From positions 37,835,501 to 37,899,500 of the forward strand of contig OZ026842.1 of assembly GCA_964023205.1 (NCBI GenBank): a DNA stretch of 64,000 nucleotides. Direction: 5' to 3'. The notes beneath the pieces were generated by a model. The model saw only the letters and a program-made list of their open reading frames with translations. It searched no databases and was not told the DNA's origin. The DNA comes from Lutraria lutraria. Its lineage: Eukaryota; Mollusca; Bivalvia; Venerida; Mactridae. Shown here one piece after another: positions 62,500 to 64,000 of the stretch. Both the position numbers and the translations under genes were made by a program. Position 1 is the stretch's first letter, and the number at the start of each line of letters is the position of its first letter.

Positions 62500-64000
62500 G
62501 TGAATACTGAATGAATAACTAACACCAAACAAATGAAAACATATGGAAGATAAAAATGTGTATACTATTTAGATTCTACATTTTAAAGCTTTGCAGATGA
62601 ACACTCCCAAGGCTTTAGTAGCTTCTGGTACACAAACAATTTTCTTAAGAGTGTCATTATAATCATTGTTATTGATAATATCTAGGGGCTAGGTACCTAC
62701 AAGTAAAAGACGGTTTGCTACATTTTATAGATAACATCCAGCTTTATTTGATGTGTAATCCTACAAGGCAGACAAATGACAAAGGAAGCAATATACTTAT
62801 GTAACTGTAAATTACCCCCTTTTAGACATGGGATTCAGGCCATTATTTAACCAGGGTGTGGGACTCAGAGAAGAAATGAGACTCACATTTGTTCTTAATG
62901 AGATGCGGAGTCAATCTTTAAAATATGGAGGGACCGGGACTCAGTGGAATAAAATAAAAGGGACGCATGACTCATGGGGGAGGGGGTATTACAGCCCCAT
63001 TTATGTATTGTGATCAACAAATCAAAGTGTCATTGAGTGTATTGAATTCATGACCTCATTATGTCTCTTGTGTTTTGCCAATTGACCTTGTCAGCTAGGC
63101 ACTGGTATTTTGAAGTTTGTTGCATATGGTAAAAGCAACCATGGAATAAAATGAGTTCTACGTCACTAACTTTACTTGGTATACAAATATGTTGATTTGA
63201 CTGAGTTAGAGAGGTGGAGGACCTGCTCTCTTGTTGACCTGACATCTAATGATCTCCCCAACTTGACTGTTACATGGGCAATTATTTGTTCGAGTTTACA
63301 TGGTATTCAATTTTAAGTATCTCAATCATCTGTTGACATTTAACACTGAGTCAAATCATTAATTGAATCAATTGATTTTATAGTTACCTCATTACAACAT
63401 TGTTTATTGCTTTTATTTATGTGTCTGTCCTTGCTTTCTGTCTTTAATTCAGCATGGCGTTTCTTTTTCTGTTTGCTTTTTCTTCCGACCTTCCTTTTTC
63501 AAGTGACAATTTCAAGTTTGTAATTAGTCTAAAATGATCAATATATATATATATACACATAAAAATGAATTTGAAACTTTTCACTGTACAGATATACACA
63601 TATATATTAAGATATTATCATTCCTGAATTCCTAATTATTAATCAGCAGTCAAGCTCTTCATTAATATATAACAATATCTACATTAGTAAGTAAGTGATT
63701 CTTCTACATTAGTAAGTAAGTGATTCTAATACTCATACATCATTATTCCAAATATTTTACTTTATATTTTGTTGATTTTTTCATTTTTGAGTTATCTCCC
63801 TTTCACCAGTAGGTTTAGTTGCTTATCAAAATTTTATGATTGATTCCAATATTATTTTTTTTAATTAATGTACTTGTGTATCATATGTACATACACAAAA
63901 CTATTCTGAAAATAATAGAACTGTCAGCCATAGCTTTATACACTGTAGATGGTGTCAAATCAAAATTGAAAGATATGCAACCAAAATAATAATGTTAGAA
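62500..64000. other. AT-rich stretch with no supported gene
   Basis: Only short open frames; one at 62828-63013 is repeat-like (GGGACTCA-type motifs). There is a 27-bp tandem duplication (TCTACATTAGTAAGTAAGTG unit) at about 63669-63725. Nothing else is recognised. Confidence 0.5.

Noticed and set aside
62828..63013. 61-codon open frame
   Set aside because: Built from repeated GGGACTCA-like motifs; repeat-like, no protein signature.

Overview
The window is animal nuclear DNA. It is AT-rich, its genes are split into many short exons by GT-AG introns, and it carries tRNA-headed SINEs, MITEs and minisatellites. Repeat style and gene content suggest a lophotrochozoan, most likely a bivalve mollusc; the species is not determined. 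No bacterial, viral, CRISPR or rRNA sequence was seen.

Layout. (1) 1-20965, + strand: 3' part of a gene (gene 1) with two fused DUF885-type putative zinc-peptidase domains (A then B), ending in a hydrophobic GPI-signal-like tail. Its first visible intron holds a decayed ~3.65 kb DNA transposon (about 1857-5505). (2) 20966-26452: intergenic; it holds the gene 1 poly(A) signal and a 73-bp minisatellite of about ten copies inside a MITE-like element. (3) 26471-43700, + strand: a tandem paralogue (gene 2) seen from end to end: signal peptide, domain A, domain B, GPI-signal-like tail. As read, it has a 1-nt deletion giving an early stop near the end of domain B, and one splice donor in which GT has become AT. 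(4) 43701-45146: convergent 3' ends of gene 2 and the next gene, with a palindromic MITE. (5) 45147-56125, - strand: a complete 17-coding-exon SLC5-family sodium/solute symporter whose exons join in frame to 736 residues; it most resembles the monocarboxylate/multivitamin (SMCT/SMVT) branch. (6) 56135-64000: mostly repeats (SINEs, palindromes, a 145-bp tandem array inside a terminal-inverted-repeat element), plus one possible orphan minus-strand exon at 58603-58878.

How the genes fit together. Domains A and B share intron positions and phases and nearly all exon lengths, so one DUF885 unit was duplicated inside a gene. The two-domain gene was then duplicated in tandem. The B domains of genes 1 and 2 are very close, which suggests recent duplication or gene conversion. 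All four domain copies keep the HExxPGHH motif, so the predicted product is a secreted, surface-anchored double-headed hydrolase. The SLC5 transporter is a convergent neighbour; nothing in the sequence shows a functional link. Exon borders were worked out by hand from splice consensus, reading-frame phase and comparison among the four domain copies.
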